DNA of 34,483 nt from Oceanospirillales bacterium (GTDB lineage Bacteria; Pseudomonadota; Gammaproteobacteria; Pseudomonadales; Balneatricaceae): contig REDB01000117.1 in the NCBI GenBank assembly GCA_007693685.1, forward strand, positions 1 to 34,483, given 5' to 3'. The notes under the pieces are model-generated. The model ran no database searches. It saw nothing but the letters and a program-made list of their open reading frames with translations, and was not told the DNA's origin. Position 1 is the stretch's first letter; every line of letters begins with the position of its first letter. The position numbers and the translations under genes are program-made. Shown here piece after piece: positions 1 to 8,164 of this stretch.

Positions 1-428
1 GCTTGATTGATCTGCTCTAGGGTCATGCCATAGTTCAACTGGACAGCACCAATGTTGGCAATCAGAACCGTTGTGGGAGCTAGTTTTCGTAACGCGAAGC
101 TCTCTTTTGCTTCTGGTGAACTAAACATAACACGCTGAGAACCCACGCCCATGGCAACTTGGCAATGCTCTGCGGCAACCGCTAAATTATGGTTAATAGT
201 TCTAACCAGTTGATGATCGCCACCTGTCATGGACGAGATGAGTAACGGAAACCTCAGTTTTTTATTAAGAAACTCACAACTTGGGTCTATCTCATCTAAC
301 CCAACCTCAGGCAAAGCTCGATGAGTTAACCGTATTTCATCAAACCAGTTTCCCTGACGATCAGTCAGAGCATCTTTTTCGATAGCTTGAATATGTTCAA
401 TCTTACGATTATTGGTTTGATCGCTCAT
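1..428 (-). CDS. fni: Type 2 isopentenyl-diphosphate delta-isomerase (Idi-2), N-terminal part, cut by window edge
   Basis: Translating the minus strand from the ATG at 428 gives 142 residues that run off the left edge. The segment has the N-terminal hallmarks of the FMN-dependent type 2 IPP isomerase: an early R-K-x-x-H-I stretch, the block LTHRALPE, then FPLLISSMTGG and VGSQR, which belong to the flavin and substrate sites of the TIM barrel. The family interconverts isopentenyl and dimethylallyl diphosphate using reduced FMN. The start overlaps the stop of the HMG-CoA reductase gene as ATGA, so the two are surely translated together. This family is unrelated to the Nudix-type Idi-1 of E. coli and often travels with mevalonate-pathway genes. 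The C-terminal half is not visible, so intactness cannot be judged. Confidence 0.9.
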   Translation of the reverse strand, partial: MSDQTNNRKIEHIQAIEKDALTDRQGNWFDEIRLTHRALPEVGLDEIDPSCEFLNKKLRFPLLISSMTGGDHQLVRTINHNLAVAAEHCQVAMGVGSQRVMFSSPEAKESFALRKLAPTTVLIANIGAVQLNYGMTLEQINQ

Positions 429-1462
429 GACCGTTCCAGTCGAATATGTGCTTCCATGAGTTCACCTGGATTGGTTTGAGCGCTCAGCAATGAAAGCTCT
501 CCACATAATACGGTAGCCGCACAAATTGCCGCCAAGCGGCGAGCATTGGCACCCGGCTCGCGATCTTCACGGCATCCTAAACGGCGCAGGTTTTCTTCAA
601 CAAAGTCGATGCCTTTGCCATTACCTACACTACCTACAATAAGGTTAGGCAAGGTGCAGGAAAAATATAGGTCATCACCACGCACTTCAGCGTGCACAAC
701 ACCTTGTGAGCCTTCAATAATATTTGCCGCGTCCTGCCCTGTTGCCAAATAAAAACCTAGCAACATATTGGCATAATGAGCATTCGCACTGCGAATACCG
801 CCAGCAATCAGTGTTCCAATCAAATTTTTTCGCACATTCAACTCAACTACTTTTTCAGGGGTGGTGTTGAGTTTACGTTCACATAGGTCTCGTGAGATCA
901 GTATTTCACTAACAACATATTTACCACGACCCAAAATGCCGTTCACGGCGGTCGCTTTTTTATCTGAACAATAGTTAGCGGAAATAGAGCTATAGCGCAG
1001 CTGCGGATATTGCTGCAGTATCCAAGGGATAATTTTATCCGCTGCGTTGGTGACCATATTATGCCCCGATGCATCACCAGTAGTGAATTCCAGGCGCAAA
1101 TAGATCAAGTTTCCAACAATTTGGCTGTGCATATCAATCAAGCGCGCGAAACGACTTGAAGTAGCAACAACTTGATTGAGTTCAACGTCACGTAGCTTTA
1201 ACGACTGTAATGCCAGATGGGCTTCCATGGCATTATCAGCTTCAAGCAGAATGGAGCGCGTCATACGCTCATCAATCACGCTGGTCAGAATGCCATCAGT
1301 TAACACAGAGACACGTGCACCACGGCCTACTGAATGCCATAACGGCGTTTCATAGGTAGCCAAAGGCACACTGACTTTTTCATTCAGAGTCTGGCCGGTG
1401 ATTTTAAGCGGTCCTACCCAACGCATGGGAATCGGAGCTTGTAAAATTTTATGAGATTTCAT
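425..1462 (-). CDS. 3-hydroxy-3-methylglutaryl-CoA reductase (class I-like)
   Basis: This enzyme reduces HMG-CoA to mevalonate with two NAD(P)H, the committing step of the mevalonate pathway. Visible motifs, numbered from the upstream TTG at 1477, are the catalytic Glu43 in YETPLWHSVGRG, FTTGDASGHNM at 131-141, NYCSDKK at 168-174 with the catalytic Lys, GQDAAN at 247-252 with the catalytic Asp, and a C-terminal His344 in EAHIRLERS. The pattern TTGDA, DKK and the long C-terminal tail resembles class I (archaeal and eukaryotic) enzymes more than the class II type of Pseudomonas mevalonii. There is no membrane anchor, as usual for prokaryotes. The ATG at 1462 is chosen; the TTG at 1477 is possible, and neither has a good Shine-Dalgarno. 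The gene lies 47 bases after the regulator gene stop and overlaps the isomerase start by 4 bases. Confidence 0.95.
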   Translation of the reverse strand: MKSHKILQAPIPMRWVGPLKITGQTLNEKVSVPLATYETPLWHSVGRGARVSVLTDGILTSVIDERMTRSILLEADNAMEAHLALQSLKLRDVELNQVVATSSRFARLIDMHSQIVGNLIYLRLEFTTGDASGHNMVTNAADKIIPWILQQYPQLRYSSISANYCSDKKATAVNGILGRGKYVVSEILISRDLCERKLNTTPEKVVELNVRKNLIGTLIAGGIRSANAHYANMLLGFYLATGQDAANIIEGSQGVVHAEVRGDDLYFSCTLPNLIVGSVGNGKGIDFVEENLRRLGCREDREPGANARRLAAICAATVLCGELSLLSAQTNPGELMEAHIRLERS

Positions 1463-1509
1463 AGATACCCGAACCAAAGAAACGCGGAATTTTAGCTATC
1501 TGAGCCAGC

Positions 1510-3084
1510 TTATGCAATCTCTGCCTCTTTGATCAGCTCACCAAAACGCTCACTTAATAACTGATAACGCTGCTGCTGCTTGCCACTTAACGCACCATAA
1601 TGCAATTCACTGACAATTTCAGCACAACGCTTTACCACCTGCGGCTGGGCTACAGCTCGCCTTAAAGATTCGATGCCGGTTTGTAATAGGTTCAACCCTA
1701 CACCCGGATTTCCTGGATCGGCTTGCCAAGCTCGTTCAAACTCTAGAAAGGCATCCTCTATCGCTTTTTGTCTGAAAGAAAGCATCCCTTTTAGATTACA
1801 TTTACCCCATTCCACTGACGCCATCAATCGAGATACCTGCTGCTTTAACTCAAGAGCTTCTGCTGAAAAGCGTGTTGACTCTAAACCATCTGCCAACAGA
1901 TCAACCACACTCAGTTGAGCATGAAGCGGAATTTTCCGAAATTGCGCTAAGGCATCACCAGCGGCAAAATCAGCATTTTGATGCTCGCCATTTTGACGAT
2001 ATATTTCGGCAGCAATTAAGCGTGCACGAAATCGTATTTGTGGATCATCCATGCAATCATGTACGACAGATTCTAAAACACGAATCGCTTCTGCAATAAA
2101 GTCAGCATTACGATCTGGCTTATCGGCGATCATCTGCTGAATGACTCTGACTAAACCAAAATAATACTCGGGGTTTTGCAGTGATGTATGACGCGAATGC
2201 AGAACCGCTTGGCGAAAACCATCCACAGCAACACTTAACTCTTCAGAAAATGCCGCGCGATTACCTAACTCTCCCTGAAGTACGGGCATAGTCGGTTGCA
2301 ACATCACTGATTTTCTTAGTAGTGTGACACACTGGCTTCGCTCACCACTCAACCAATGGATTCTCGCCATAATTAAATAGGCTTCTTGGCAGACTTGCTG
2401 CTCTTCAATCACTTGAGACATCTCTTGACGAGCACGTTGGTAATCGGTCATCACAAAAGCTGTCATACCTAACGCAACATGTACCCAAGGCTTATCATGA
2501 GCTTGCCGGATACGCTCAAACACAGCTAAGGCTTTTTGGTATTGTTGCTGCTCTAAATAAATAAGACCTTTGATTCTAAAAATCAAAACACCCAATGCTG
2601 GGAACTGTTTTTGAATTCGTTCACATTCAGAGAGTGCTTCATCCCAAGCCTTTTCATCGCGAAATCGTTCAATTTGAGCGATACATCGTTTAATGCGCAA
2701 CTGCTTTTCTAACTGCGCACGTATTTTAAGTTGATCATAAGGCTTAGCAAGATAACCATCTGCGGATAATTCCGGTGATCCCATCAGCAAGTTTAGCTTC
2801 TCAGGATCAACTACCAGCAAAAAACAGGTCGAAAAGATCGGCTTACCCGCCGCTTTGAGTTGTTGTAGAACTTGTAGACCATTTTGTTCATAACGGCCCA
2901 TGTCATACACCAAGAAACACAGGTCAATTTTGACTTCTGATAACAGGCTAGCAGCCATATTAACTGACGAGGCCACTTCAATTTTCTGAAAGCCAATAGT
3001 TGTCAGAATCTGCCTGAGCTGCTCTAGCTCTTCCAGATTCTTTTCTACGATAAGGACTGTCTGATCAGAGAAAAGTGCTGTCAT
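1510..3084 (-). CDS. Response-regulator receiver domain fused to TPR repeats
   Basis: The 524-residue protein begins with a CheY-like domain (about 8-130). Asp61 in VYDMG is the likely phospho-acceptor, placed eight residues before the conserved Gly, and a conserved Lys lies in GYLAKPYD. The usual N-terminal acidic pair is reduced to Glu-Lys (VEKN), so metal binding and phosphorylation may be altered. From about 135 to the end there are repeated helix pairs typical of TPRs, for example RDEKAWDEALSECERI and QQQYQKALAVFERI. There is no DNA-binding or enzymatic output domain, which suggests signalling through protein contacts. No cognate kinase is in the window. It is the first gene of a probable operon with HMG-CoA reductase and the isomerase, but a functional link to isoprenoids is only an inference from position. 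Confidence 0.85.
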   Translation of the reverse strand: MTALFSDQTVLIVEKNLEELEQLRQILTTIGFQKIEVASSVNMAASLLSEVKIDLCFLVYDMGRYEQNGLQVLQQLKAAGKPIFSTCFLLVVDPEKLNLLMGSPELSADGYLAKPYDQLKIRAQLEKQLRIKRCIAQIERFRDEKAWDEALSECERIQKQFPALGVLIFRIKGLIYLEQQQYQKALAVFERIRQAHDKPWVHVALGMTAFVMTDYQRARQEMSQVIEEQQVCQEAYLIMARIHWLSGERSQCVTLLRKSVMLQPTMPVLQGELGNRAAFSEELSVAVDGFRQAVLHSRHTSLQNPEYYFGLVRVIQQMIADKPDRNADFIAEAIRVLESVVHDCMDDPQIRFRARLIAAEIYRQNGEHQNADFAAGDALAQFRKIPLHAQLSVVDLLADGLESTRFSAEALELKQQVSRLMASVEWGKCNLKGMLSFRQKAIEDAFLEFERAWQADPGNPGVGLNLLQTGIESLRRAVAQPQVVKRCAEIVSELHYGALSGKQQQRYQLLSERFGELIKEAEIA

Positions 3085-3232
3085 GGCCCATAATTCTTAT
3101 TAACCATCTGAAAAATAGCATGAATTTGAGCCATATTACTACTCTCAAGCCCTTTCAATCAGATGAACAGGTCATCAAGCCTTTGATAGCCTTGTTAGTG
3201 GACGAGCAAAATGGGTAGAAGCTTTGGGAAAT

Positions 3233-3261
3233 TACAAAACTGGGCGGTAGTTAACCGCCCA
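3233..3261 (-). terminator. Rho-independent terminator after argG
   Basis: On the minus strand a perfect 8-bp stem (TGGGCGGT, loop TAACT, ACCGCCCA) is followed by GTTTTGT. It lies 29 bases beyond the argG stop and separates argG from the regulator-mevalonate operon, which must then have its own promoter between 3085 and 3232. No convincing -35/-10 pair was recognised there. Confidence 0.8.
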
Positions 3262-3289
3262 AGCAATGTAAATGTATCTGCATGAAAAA

Positions 3290-4507
3290 TCAGAACTTAC
3301 GGCCCTTACTGGCAGCAATACGCATACGTAATGCATTCAACTTGATAAAGCCTTCTGCATCTTTCTGATTATAGGAGCCTGCATCATCTTCAAATGTCGC
3401 AATGCTTTCGTCGAACAAACTATCAACTGAACGACGACCCACAACACTAACCGCACCCTTATAAAGCTTCACGCGAACATCGCCGTTTACGTGACGCTGA
3501 GAGTAGTCGATCATCTGCTGAAGCATTTTACGCTCTTCAGACCACCAGAAACCGTTGTAAATCAACTTAGCATAACGTGGCATCAACTCATCTTTTAAAT
3601 GAGCGGCTTCACGATCTAGCGTCAGTGATTCAATACCGCGATGCGCCTTAAGCATGATGGTACCGCCTGGTGTTTCATAACAACCGCGGGACTTCATACC
3701 GACAAAACGGTTTTCAACCACATCTAAACGACCGATACCATTAGCACCACCGATTTTATTCAGTGTTTCCAGTACGGTTGCTGGACTCATTCGCTCGCCA
3801 TTAATAGCGACGATATCACCCTGCTCATAGGTTAATTCTAAATAAGTCGGCTGATCAGGTGCAGCTTCAGGGCTGACACTCCAACGCCACATCTCTTCTT
3901 CAGCTTCGGTCCAAGGATTTTCCAACATATCGCCTTCATAAGAGATATGCAGAAGGTTTGCATCCATGGAATAAGGTGATTTCTTTTTCTTGCTGCTGAA
4001 ATCAACAGGAATATTTCGCTCTTCGCAATACTTCATCAGCGTTTCACGAGAGGTTAAATCCCACTCACGCCAAGGAGCGATCACTTTAACACCAGGTTTT
4101 AATGCATAAGCACCTAGCTCAAAACGAACTTGGTCATTACCTTTACCGGTGGCTCCGTGAGAAATAGCATCGGCACCTGTTTCATTGGCGATCTCGATCA
4201 AGCGCTTAGCGATCAGAGGACGCGCAATAGATGTACCTAGCAGGTATTCACCTTCATAAATAGCATTAGCACGAAACATCGGGAAGACATAGTCACGTAC
4301 GAATTCTTCACGCAGATCTTCAATATAGATCTCTTTAACACCCAGTGCTTGTGCTTTCACACGCGCTGGCTCTACTTCTTCACCTTGGCCAAGATCAGCA
4401 GTAAAAGTTACCACTTCACACTGATAAGTATCCTGCAACCAACGCACAATCACAGAGGTATCCAAGCCACCTGAGTAAGCTAGAACAACCTTGTTGATGT
4501 CGGACAT
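3290..4507 (-). CDS. argG: Argininosuccinate synthase
   Basis: This enzyme condenses citrulline and aspartate with ATP to argininosuccinate, the penultimate step of arginine synthesis, in the cytosol. The 405-residue length fits the short-type ArgG family. The PP-loop ATP pyrophosphatase motif [10 protein letters not shown] is at residues 9-18, and the substrate-binding blocks [15 protein letters not shown] and [10 protein letters not shown] are present. The ATG at 4507 is preceded by GGGAG with a 7-base gap. The gene lies downstream of motY on the same strand, 146 bases away. With argD and argF a few kilobases to the right it makes an arginine gene neighbourhood. No recognisable E. coli-type ARG box was found in its leader. 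Confidence 0.98.
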   Translation of the reverse strand: MSDINKVVLAYSGGLDTSVIVRWLQDTYQCEVVTFTADLGQGEEVEPARVKAQALGVKEIYIEDLREEFVRDYVFPMFRANAIYEGEYLLGTSIARPLIAKRLIEIANETGADAISHGATGKGNDQVRFELGAYALKPGVKVIAPWREWDLTSRETLMKYCEERNIPVDFSSKKKKSPYSMDANLLHISYEGDMLENPWTEAEEEMWRWSVSPEAAPDQPTYLELTYEQGDIVAINGERMSPATVLETLNKIGGANGIGRLDVVENRFVGMKSRGCYETPGGTIMLKAHRGIESLTLDREAAHLKDELMPRYAKLIYNGFWWSEERKMLQQMIDYSQRHVNGDVRVKLYKGAVSVVGRRSVDSLFDESIATFEDDAGSYNQKDAEGFIKLNALRMRIAASKGRKF

Positions 4508-4558
4508 ATTGACGCTCCCGAGTAAACGAACTGCGGTTATCTAAACCGAAGTACACCT

Positions 4559-4583
4559 AAGATTAAAAACGAAGATTAAAAAC
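4559..4583. repeat. Tandem 12-bp direct repeat in the argG leader
   Basis: AAGATTAAAAAC occurs twice with a one-base spacer (period 13), about 50-75 bases upstream of the argG start. It may be a regulator site or just an AT-rich duplication. It does not match the ARG-box consensus. Confidence 0.6.
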
Positions 4584-4653
4584 AAAGGCACATAATAGCA
4601 GATTGGCAAATTTTCTGCCTAGCCAGCCAAACTACCAAATCACAGATTAGCGC

Positions 4654-5514
4654 TTAATCACGCTCTAAACGTATGGTCACACGACGATTTCGTTGTCTGT
4701 TTTGTGGTGTATCATTTTCTACAACGGGATAACGATCACCATGAAAGCGCGTGACAATCATGGATTCTTCAACCCCTTTTGACACGAGATAGCGAGTAAC
4801 CTCTTCAGCGCGGCGTTGAGAGAGATCGCGCAACAGCAGTCGACGACCATCATTATCCGTATGTCCATCAACAAATATCTGCTGCACTGTTTCATCGGTC
4901 AATACATACTGAGCTATCAGATCCAATCTAGCACGAGTCGCATCTGAAAGCTGATGCTCGGCCGTTGGAAAGAGCACAGCGGTTCGTGCAATTTGACGAT
5001 AATTTACTGGAAGCAACTCTACTAAACATTCCAGAAAGTCGGCATAAGCTGCTTGGAAATTAACGGCCAGTACATTAACGGTAACGGATTGATTACTGCC
5101 ATACCAGTTATCACCACTAAAGGTTGGCATGAGTCCTTGATGCAGTGCCGCCAGAACACTGGCAGCATGTTCGCCTTGCACTCGAACTCTTCCTTGTTGA
5201 GCTTGAACATCGGTAATTCGTCTTGGTGCTATACCGGGCGCCCAAGGCGCTGCTTCTGCAATTAGACGCACACGACCATTCAGTTGCTGCGTTTGAGCAG
5301 GAAGAAGCATAAACTCGACATTCTCACCCGCTTCTTGCTCAAACAGCGCCTCACCAAAGGATGGAATTGGATGAATGAGCTGACAAACGAAGGGCGAGCC
5401 TTCCACGCTCCATTCAACACCATCAATTGGTGCGCGAAAGGTAACGGAATGGGCCAGTTGCATAGGCAAAAGTAATGATAAAATAAACAGTGCACGGCCA
5501 AACATAGGACGCAT
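4654..5514 (-). CDS. motY: Flagellar T-ring protein MotY (OmpA-like peptidoglycan-binding domain)
   Basis: MotY surrounds the base of sodium-driven flagellar motors and anchors the PomAB/MotAB-type stator to peptidoglycan. From the ATG at 5514 (286 residues) the protein starts with a signal peptide (MRPMFGRALF, a hydrophobic core, then a cleavage-like LAHS). An N-terminal MotY domain contains W-x-V-E-G-S-P-F-x-C and HPIPSFGEA. A C-terminal OmpA-like domain has FVDGHTDNDG, LSQRRAEEV and NRRVTIRLERD, which bind diaminopimelate. Longer starts (a GTG at 5559, an ATG at 5544) would put extra residues before the signal peptide and are less likely. It is transcribed toward argG. In Pseudomonas, from memory, argG, motY, pyrC and rnt are neighbours; pyrC is absent here. 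Confidence 0.9.
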   Translation of the reverse strand: MRPMFGRALFILSLLLPMQLAHSVTFRAPIDGVEWSVEGSPFVCQLIHPIPSFGEALFEQEAGENVEFMLLPAQTQQLNGRVRLIAEAAPWAPGIAPRRITDVQAQQGRVRVQGEHAASVLAALHQGLMPTFSGDNWYGSNQSVTVNVLAVNFQAAYADFLECLVELLPVNYRQIARTAVLFPTAEHQLSDATRARLDLIAQYVLTDETVQQIFVDGHTDNDGRRLLLRDLSQRRAEEVTRYLVSKGVEESMIVTRFHGDRYPVVENDTPQNRQRNRRVTIRLERD

Positions 5515-5648
5515 AACCTTGGGATTACAAAGAAATAGACTCATTAAGATGTCGGCCACTCAACACAAAGCTTGATCAAGATTTCACTCAGCAACATACG
5601 ACTGATAGAATAGTCTAACATTAACAGGAAAGCACCTAAGGATATTCT

Positions 5649-6293
5649 TTGAACCATCCTAATGAAAAGAGTTTGATGGCAGACCGCTTCCGCGGATATC
5701 TCCCCGTTGTCATCGATGTAGAAACAGCAGGCTTTAATTCGCAAACAGACGCCTTACTGGAAATCGCTGCTGTCATCCTGACGATGGATGAGAATGGGTA
5801 TTTGATGCCTGAGCGAAGATTCAGTGCAAACGTCACCCCTTTTGAAGGTGCTAACCTAGAGGCGTCCGCACTGGCATTTACCGGTATCGACCCTTGGTCA
5901 CCCGAACGCAAATCTATTTCGGAAGCGGATGCACTGGAACTGATCTTCAAGCCGATCCGCAAAGCGATGAAATCACAGGGGTGCAAGCGTGCTATTTTGG
6001 TAGGACATAACGCAACATTTGATCATCGATTTGTCAGTGCTGCCGCTGAACGAAATGGCATCAAACGCAATCCCTTCCACCCTTTCTCTACCTTTGATAC
6101 CGCTACACTTGCTGGGCTTGCTTGCGGACACACTGTCCTTGCTAAGGCCTGCGAAGTCGCCGGTATTAAGTTTGAAAATCGTAAAGCGCATTCAGCCATT
6201 TACGATACAGAAAAAACGGCTGAGCTCTTTTGCATGATCGTCAACCGTTGGAAAGATATGGGCGGATGGGACTTGGTGTTACAGACGCGTTAG
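5649..6293 (+). CDS. rnt: Ribonuclease T, DEDD-family 3'-5' exoribonuclease
   Basis: RNase T trims the 3' ends of tRNA (removing the terminal A of CCA) and of 23S, 5S and other small stable RNAs. The 214-residue product carries the DEDDh exonuclease motifs: VVIDVETAG near residue 20 (Asp and Glu), [12 protein letters not shown] (Asp), and [10 protein letters not shown] (His and Asp). The start is TTG at 5649. AAGGA stands six bases before it, and this start gives the same N-terminal length before DRFRG as E. coli Rnt. An in-frame ATG at 5676 is the alternative. It is divergent from motY, and its stop overlaps that of grxD by four bases in convergent orientation, an arrangement without room for a terminator. 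Confidence 0.96.
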   Translation: MNHPNEKSLMADRFRGYLPVVIDVETAGFNSQTDALLEIAAVILTMDENGYLMPERRFSANVTPFEGANLEASALAFTGIDPWSPERKSISEADALELIFKPIRKAMKSQGCKRAILVGHNATFDHRFVSAAAERNGIKRNPFHPFSTFDTATLAGLACGHTVLAKACEVAGIKFENRKAHSAIYDTEKTAELFCMIVNRWKDMGGWDLVLQTR

Positions 6294-6646
6294 TTAGCGT
6301 CTGTACCTTCTGCAGGTGTCGCAGGCGCTACTTTAGCAGCCGCTTCTTTGACCAGGGTCTCAAGTTCACCAGTGGCTGCCATTTCGCAAATAATGTCACA
6401 TCCACCGACTAACTCACCGTTGATCCACAATTGTGGAAACGTTGGCCAATTAGCGTATTTAGGCAGTTCACTACGGATATCTGGGTTTTCCAGAATATTC
6501 ACGAATGCAAAACGCTCGCCGCAACCCATCAATGCTTCAGTTGCTCGCGCAGAAAAACCACACTGAGGGAAACGCGGCGTACCTTTCATGTAAAGCAGAA
6601 TAGCGTTAGATTCGATCTGCTCTTTGATAACATCTTCTACACTCAT
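6290..6646 (-). CDS. grxD: Monothiol glutaredoxin, Grx4 type
   Basis: Monothiol glutaredoxins bind a bridging [2Fe-2S] cluster with glutathione and, with BolA partners, carry iron-sulfur clusters. The protein (118 residues) has the signature active site CGFS after KGTPRFPQ, the cis-Pro block WPTFPQLWI, and the GSH-binding GGCDI. The ATG at 6646 follows AAAGGTG at the right distance, so the in-frame extension back to 6679 is not used. The C-terminal tail after EAAAKV is Ala/Pro rich ([12 protein letters not shown]) and slightly longer than in E. coli. Transcription probably starts near 6690 from the promoter described at 6698-6726. Confidence 0.97.
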   Translation of the reverse strand: MSVEDVIKEQIESNAILLYMKGTPRFPQCGFSARATEALMGCGERFAFVNILENPDIRSELPKYANWPTFPQLWINGELVGGCDIICEMAATGELETLVKEAAAKVAPATPAEGTDAN

Positions 6647-6683
6647 TGAAGCACCTTTTGATAGTTTGACTAAAACCAATGAA

Positions 6684-6697
6684 GTTTACTGGTAAAC
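6684..6697. promoter_or_regulatory. Operator-like palindrome at the grxD transcription start
   Basis: GTTTAC-TG-GTAAAC is a perfect 6-bp dyad directly downstream of the predicted -10 box of grxD, where a bound repressor would block initiation. No matching regulator is encoded nearby and the regulator family is unknown. Confidence 0.45.
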
Positions 6698-6726
6698 ATT
6701 ATACCCTACTAAAATAGTCAGGTAAA
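6698..6726 (-). promoter_or_regulatory. Sigma70-type promoter of grxD
   Basis: On the minus strand TTTACC (6726-6721) and a perfect TATAAT (6703-6698) are separated by 17 bases and preceded by GGG. The -10 box is about 52 bases upstream of the grxD ATG, which would give a leader of about 45 bases. Confidence 0.65.
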
Positions 6727-6851
6727 ACGATTAATATTTCTTAGAATATAGGGGATGCTGCTGTAATTTCAATGCGTCACAGACAATTTACACGGAAACT
6801 TAAACCAGTGATCAAAAAAGTCAATTGCCAAACCGATCACTTAAGCCTAGA

Positions 6852-6908
6852 ATGACTCCTTTTTTGGCAGCTCTGGCTGCCTTTTTGCGTTGTAGGGAGA
6901 TAAGCTGA
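6852..6908 (+). CDS. Possible 18-codon leader ORF of argD
   Basis: An ATG at 6852 opens an 18-codon frame (MTPFLAALAAFLRCREIS) whose TGA directly abuts the argD ATG. It spans the whole terminator hairpin and has Arg codons CGT and AGG just past the hairpin and T run. It also reads through the argD Shine-Dalgarno. No good Shine-Dalgarno precedes it, so it may be fortuitous; if translated it would couple argD translation and antitermination. Confidence 0.25.
   Translation: MTPFLAALAAFLRCREIS
6866..6886 (+). terminator. Terminator or attenuator hairpin in the argD leader
   Basis: GGCAGC-TCTG-GCTGCC followed by five T forms a textbook intrinsic terminator only 22 bases before the argD start codon. 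The argD Shine-Dalgarno (AGGGAGA, 6894-6900) lies after it. It either ends a short upstream transcript or attenuates argD. Transcripts starting upstream of it must read through to express argD unless a promoter is hidden in the last 20 bases, which is too short. Confidence 0.75.
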
Positions 6909-8102
6909 ATGGCCATACAACCTCTGATGAATACTTACAATCGTCTGTCTGTAGCCTTTGATTATGGTCAAGGGGCGTGGATCTATGACACGGACGGTAA
7001 CAAATATTTAGATGCACTGAGTGGTATCGCAGTGACTGGACTGGGCCATGCACACCCAGCCGTAACTGAAGCGATCTGTCATCAGGCTGGAAAACTTATT
7101 CATTGCTCAAACCTCTATACTATTCCGCTGCAACAACAACTTGCTGAAAAATTGACGCAAGTATCTGGAATGGACAACGTATTTTTTGGTAACTCCGGTG
7201 CAGAAGCCAACGAAGCAGCCATAAAAATCGCACGTCGTTATGGTCATAGCCGTGATATTGATAAGCCTGCCATCATCGTGATGGAAAGTGCCTTCCACGG
7301 TCGTACATTGGCAACACTGAGTGCAACAGGCAACCGCTCATCTCAAGCAGGCTTTGAACCTCTGGTGAGTGGTTTTATTCGCGCTCCGTTTAATGATCTT
7401 GATGCGGTCAAAAATATTTTGCGTCACAACAACAATGTTGTCGCAATTTTTGTAGAACCGATTCAAGGTGAAGGCGGTATCAATGTGCCTAGCAACAATT
7501 ACCTTGAAGGCCTTCGCGAAATCTGTGACCAACACGAATTATTGTTAATGCTTGATGAAGTTCAGTCAGGTAATGGTCGTACTGGACGTTATTTTGCGTA
7601 TCAACACACAGCGATCATGCCCGATGTTGTCACTACAGCTAAAGGTTTAGGTAATGGATTTCCAATTGGCGCATGTCTAGCACGTGGCAAAGCGGCTGCA
7701 GTATTTGGTCCAGGCACGCACGGAACCACCTATGGGGGAAATCCTTTGGCCTGTGCAGCTGCATTAGCCGTGGTGAACACCATTGAGAAAGACAATTTAT
7801 GCCAACACGCTGAATCATTGGGCCAATATATTTTGGATAGCTTTCACATTCAGCTAGCTGACAAGCCCTATATTAAAGAGATTCGCGGTAAAGGCTTAAT
7901 GATTGGTATTGAGCTAACTGATGCTGGTACAGAGCTTGCTGTCTTAGCCAAGGTTAAAGGCGTGTTACTGAACATTACCGGTGGTGGTCGCGTAGTACGT
8001 ATGCTTCCACCTTTAATTATGAATCAAAATGAAGCGGATCTTCTGGTGAATACGGTCTCCAGTTTGATTCGTGTTTATGCCGGTGAAGACACGGCTAGCT
8101 AA
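6909..8102 (+). CDS. argD: Acetylornithine aminotransferase
   Basis: This PLP-dependent class III aminotransferase converts N-acetylglutamate semialdehyde to N-acetylornithine, and in many bacteria also serves lysine synthesis as succinyl-DAP aminotransferase. In the 397 residues one sees the phosphate-binding GNSGAEANE at 94-102, the cofactor Asp216 in [12 protein letters not shown], and the Schiff-base Lys245 in [13 protein letters not shown]. The N-terminal NTYNRL and D-x-x-G-x-x-YLD pattern is typical of ArgD. The start follows AGGGAGA by 8 bases. It is followed by argF after 62 bases, probably one operon. Its leader holds a terminator hairpin and a possible leader ORF. Confidence 0.96.
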   Translation: MAIQPLMNTYNRLSVAFDYGQGAWIYDTDGNKYLDALSGIAVTGLGHAHPAVTEAICHQAGKLIHCSNLYTIPLQQQLAEKLTQVSGMDNVFFGNSGAEANEAAIKIARRYGHSRDIDKPAIIVMESAFHGRTLATLSATGNRSSQAGFEPLVSGFIRAPFNDLDAVKNILRHNNNVVAIFVEPIQGEGGINVPSNNYLEGLREICDQHELLLMLDEVQSGNGRTGRYFAYQHTAIMPDVVTTAKGLGNGFPIGACLARGKAAAVFGPGTHGTTYGGNPLACAAALAVVNTIEKDNLCQHAESLGQYILDSFHIQLADKPYIKEIRGKGLMIGIELTDAGTELAVLAKVKGVLLNITGGGRVVRMLPPLIMNQNEADLLVNTVSSLIRVYAGEDTAS

Positions 8103-8137
8103 ACATTAATCCATATAATAAAACCGACTCAGGAATT

Positions 8138-8152
8138 GGCAGTGAAGCTGCC
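8138..8152 (+). promoter_or_regulatory. Small hairpin in the argD-argF spacer
   Basis: GGCAG-TGAAG-CTGCC (plus one possible wobble pair) stands between AGGAA (8131-8135) and the argF start, so the only purine-rich ribosome site is separated from the ATG by a stem. It resembles the argD leader hairpin (TTGGCAG and GCTGCCTT are shared) but lacks the T run. Confidence 0.4.
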
Positions 8153-8164
8153 TTAAATCACATG

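Noticed and set aside
5022-5986. Several ORFs of 60-116 codons overlapping motY and rnt
   Set aside because: All lie in other frames of genes identified by strong motifs and show no ribosome sites.
6720-6850. ArgR boxes upstream of argD
   Set aside because: AT-rich stretches such as TTAATATTTCTTAGAATATA look vaguely dyadic but do not fit the ARG-box consensus, so no operator is called.
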